Origin: Pseudomonadota bacterium
GTDB lineage: Bacteria; Pseudomonadota; Alphaproteobacteria; Sphingomonadales; Sphingomonadaceae
Direction of reading: 5' to 3'
Assembly: GCA_947474905.1 (NCBI GenBank)
Contig: CANJKQ010000061.1
Location: 1 to 6,448, forward strand
Length of the DNA stretch: 6,448 nucleotides
In this document: piece after piece, positions 5,202 to 6,448 of the stretch
How positions within the stretch are numbered: the stretch's first letter is position 1
Layout: every line of letters starts with the position of its first letter
Position numbers and translations under genes: made by a program
The notes under the pieces: model-generated
Database searches by the model: none
Told to the model about the DNA's origin: nothing
What the model saw: the letters and a program-made list of their open reading frames with translations, nothing else

Positions 5202-6448
5202 GCGTTTCGGCCGCCGCGCCCGGATGCGTCACGGCGCCCTGATAGGCTGGCCCGACGGTCTTGGCATAGCGCCACAGCGCGCCCGACTGATAATCATTGG
5301 CGCGCGGTTGCCAGCGCGCGCGTCGATCAGCCAGCACCGTTTGCGGCACATCAAGGTCGATCGTGCCGGCCTCGGCGTCGATGCGGATGATGTCGCCATC
5401 CTCGATCAGCGCGATGGGGCCGCCATCCGCCGCCTCTGGCCCGACATGGCCGATGCAAAAACCGCGCGTCGCGCCCGAAAACCGGCCATCGGTGATCAGC
5501 GCGACCTTCTCGCCCATACCCTGGCCATAAAGCGCGGCGGTGGTTGACAGCATCTCGCGCATGCCCGGCCCGCCCTTGGGGCCTTCATAGCGGATGACGA
5601 TCACCGAGCCTTCGGCAATATCGCGCCCCTCGACCGCGGCAAAGGCATCTTCCTCACAATCGAAGACCCGCGCCGGGCCTTCAAACTGCAGCCGGTGCAT
5701 GCCCGCCACCTTCACGATCGCGCCTTCGGGGGCCAGCGAACCCTTCAGCCCGACCACGCCCCCTGTCGGCGACAACGGTGCCTTGACGTCGTAAATCACT
5801 TTCTGATCGGGGTTCCAGCTGACCTGATCGATATTCTCGCCCAGTGTCTTGCCAGTGACGGTCAGGCAATTGCCGTCAAGAAAGCCGCCGGCAAGCATCG
5901 TCTTCATCAGCATATAGACGCCGCCCGCTTCATACATATCCTTGGCGACATATTTGCCACCGGGTTTTAAATCAGCGATGTAAGGTGTTGATTTAAAGGC
6001 TTCTGCGACATCAAACAGGTCAAACTCAATCCCCGCCTCATGCGCCATGGCCGGCAGGTGCAATGCGGCGTTGGTCGATCCGCCGGTTGCCGCCACCACG
6101 CGTGCCGCGTTGATGAAGGCCGCGCGCGAGCAGATGTCGCGCGGGCGGATATTGGCGTCAAGCAACGCCATTACCTGTTCGCCCGCCGCCACTGCGATTT
6201 CGGCGCGGCTCTGGTACGGCGCGGGCACCATGTTGGAATTGGGCAGCGACAAGCCAATTGCCTCGCCGACGCAGGCCATGGTGTTGGCGGTGAATTGGCC
6301 CCCGCACGCGCCATGGCCCGGGCAGGCGACTTTTTCGAGCGCGATCAGCTGGTGGAGCGGGCAATTGCCCGCCGCATGCTGGCCCACCGCCTCAAACACA
6401 TCGACGACGGTCACGTCCTTGTCGTGGACGCGCCCCGGCAGGATCGAC
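5182..6448 (-). CDS. ilvD: Dihydroxy-acid dehydratase IlvD, N-terminal part beyond the window
   Basis: IlvD dehydrates 2,3-dihydroxy-isovalerate and 2,3-dihydroxy-3-methylvalerate to the 2-keto acids that lead to valine, isoleucine and leucine. About 421 residues are visible of an expected 560-575. The open frame continues past a GTG at 6414 with family-typical sequence ([11 protein letters not shown] then [11 protein letters not shown]), so the real start is outside. Landmarks in order are [16 protein letters not shown] (the Cys at 6304-6306 is the expected third iron-sulfur ligand), [54 protein letters not shown] and GRFSGATRG (the Ser at 5476-5478 is the expected catalytic base). The protein ends HVYADI with a TAG stop. 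The two other cluster cysteines should lie upstream and cannot be checked. A short AT-richer patch with an inverted repeat lies at 5966-5997. Confidence 0.96.
   Translation of the reverse strand, partial: SILPGRVHDKDVTVVDVFEAVGQHAAGNCPLHQLIALEKVACPGHGACGGQFTANTMACVGEAIGLSLPNSNMVPAPYQSRAEIAVAAGEQVMALLDANIRPRDICSRAAFINAARVVAATGGSTNAALHLPAMAHEAGIEFDLFDVAEAFKSTPYIADLKPGGKYVAKDMYEAGGVYMLMKTMLAGGFLDGNCLTVTGKTLGENIDQVSWNPDQKVIYDVKAPLSPTGGVVGLKGSLAPEGAIVKVAGMHRLQFEGPARVFDCEEDAFAAVEGRDIAEGSVIVIRYEGPKGGPGMREMLSTTAALYGQGMGEKVALITDGRFSGATRGFCIGHVGPEAADGGPIALIEDGDIIRIDAEAGTIDLDVPQTVLADRRARWQPRANDYQSGALWRYAKTVGPAYQGAVTHPGAAAETHVYADI
5966..5997. repeat. Perfect 9-bp inverted repeat in an AT-rich patch of ilvD
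   Basis: TTTAAATCA at 5966-5974 is the exact inverse of TGATTTAAA at 5989-5997, with 14 bases between. Inside, a G-T, a C-G and a G-T pair could lengthen the stem in RNA. The surrounding 60 bases (5941-6000) are only about 45 percent GC by hand count, in a gene that is otherwise clearly GC-rich. On the coding strand the patch uses codons uncommon here, including TTA, TCA, ACA and AAA, for the conserved stretch [15 protein letters not shown]. Whether it acts as a protein site or RNA structure, or is a chance result of local drift, cannot be decided from the sequence. Confidence 0.45.

Noticed and set aside
4596..5390. 264-codon plus-strand frame across nnr, the lipoprotein gene and ilvD
   Set aside because: It crosses three supported minus-strand genes and has low-complexity Arg/Ala/Pro composition.
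6412..6414. GTG as the start of ilvD
   Set aside because: The frame stays open to the window edge and the upstream codons match the IlvD family, so this GTG is an internal Val.
1..6448. tRNA, rRNA, CRISPR array, insertion sequence or defence system
   Set aside because: Nearly all bases are accounted for by housekeeping genes, and no direct-repeat array, tRNA cloverleaf, transposase motif or defence-type domain was seen.

Overview
The window looks like chromosomal housekeeping DNA from a GC-rich alphaproteobacterium, most likely a sphingomonad (Sphingomonadales). The evidence is the high GC content, weak or absent Shine-Dalgarno sites, the RecR N-terminus at the left edge, and a palindromic repeat of the type scattered through sphingomonad genomes. 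The order assignment comes from recognising sequence style and has not been searched.

Left part, bases 1 to about 490. The first 13 codons of recR lie on the minus strand at the very edge. A 70-base divergent gap follows, then a 113-codon gene on the plus strand for a probable secreted protein of unknown function. This gene is clearly poorer in GC than its neighbours (about 55 percent by hand count, against about 78 percent at the start of fmt) and uses codons that are rare in the rest of the window. It sits where related genomes, as I recall them, usually carry def (peptide deformylase).

Translation and tRNA block, 490 to 2234, plus strand. fmt (methionyl-tRNA formyltransferase) and truA (tRNA pseudouridine synthase) overlap by four bases. 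fmt is about 20 to 30 residues longer than usual because an 85-base inverted repeat (two REP-like hairpins facing each other) lies in frame inside its C-terminal domain. This is the most notable observation in the window.

Minus-strand block, 2225 to the right edge. Read in its own direction the order is ilvD (dihydroxy-acid dehydratase, N-terminal part outside the window), a small lipoprotein of unknown function, a bifunctional NAD(P)HX repair enzyme (nnr), and an RlmD/TrmA-type RNA uridine methyltransferase. The overlaps are 20, 4 and 4 bases, so this looks like one translationally coupled operon. Its last gene runs tail to tail into truA with a 10-base overlap. Together the window holds initiator-tRNA formylation, two RNA modification enzymes, cofactor repair and branched-chain amino acid synthesis. 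No mobile-element genes, RNA genes, CRISPR arrays or defence genes were seen. There is no gene-free stretch over 300 bases.
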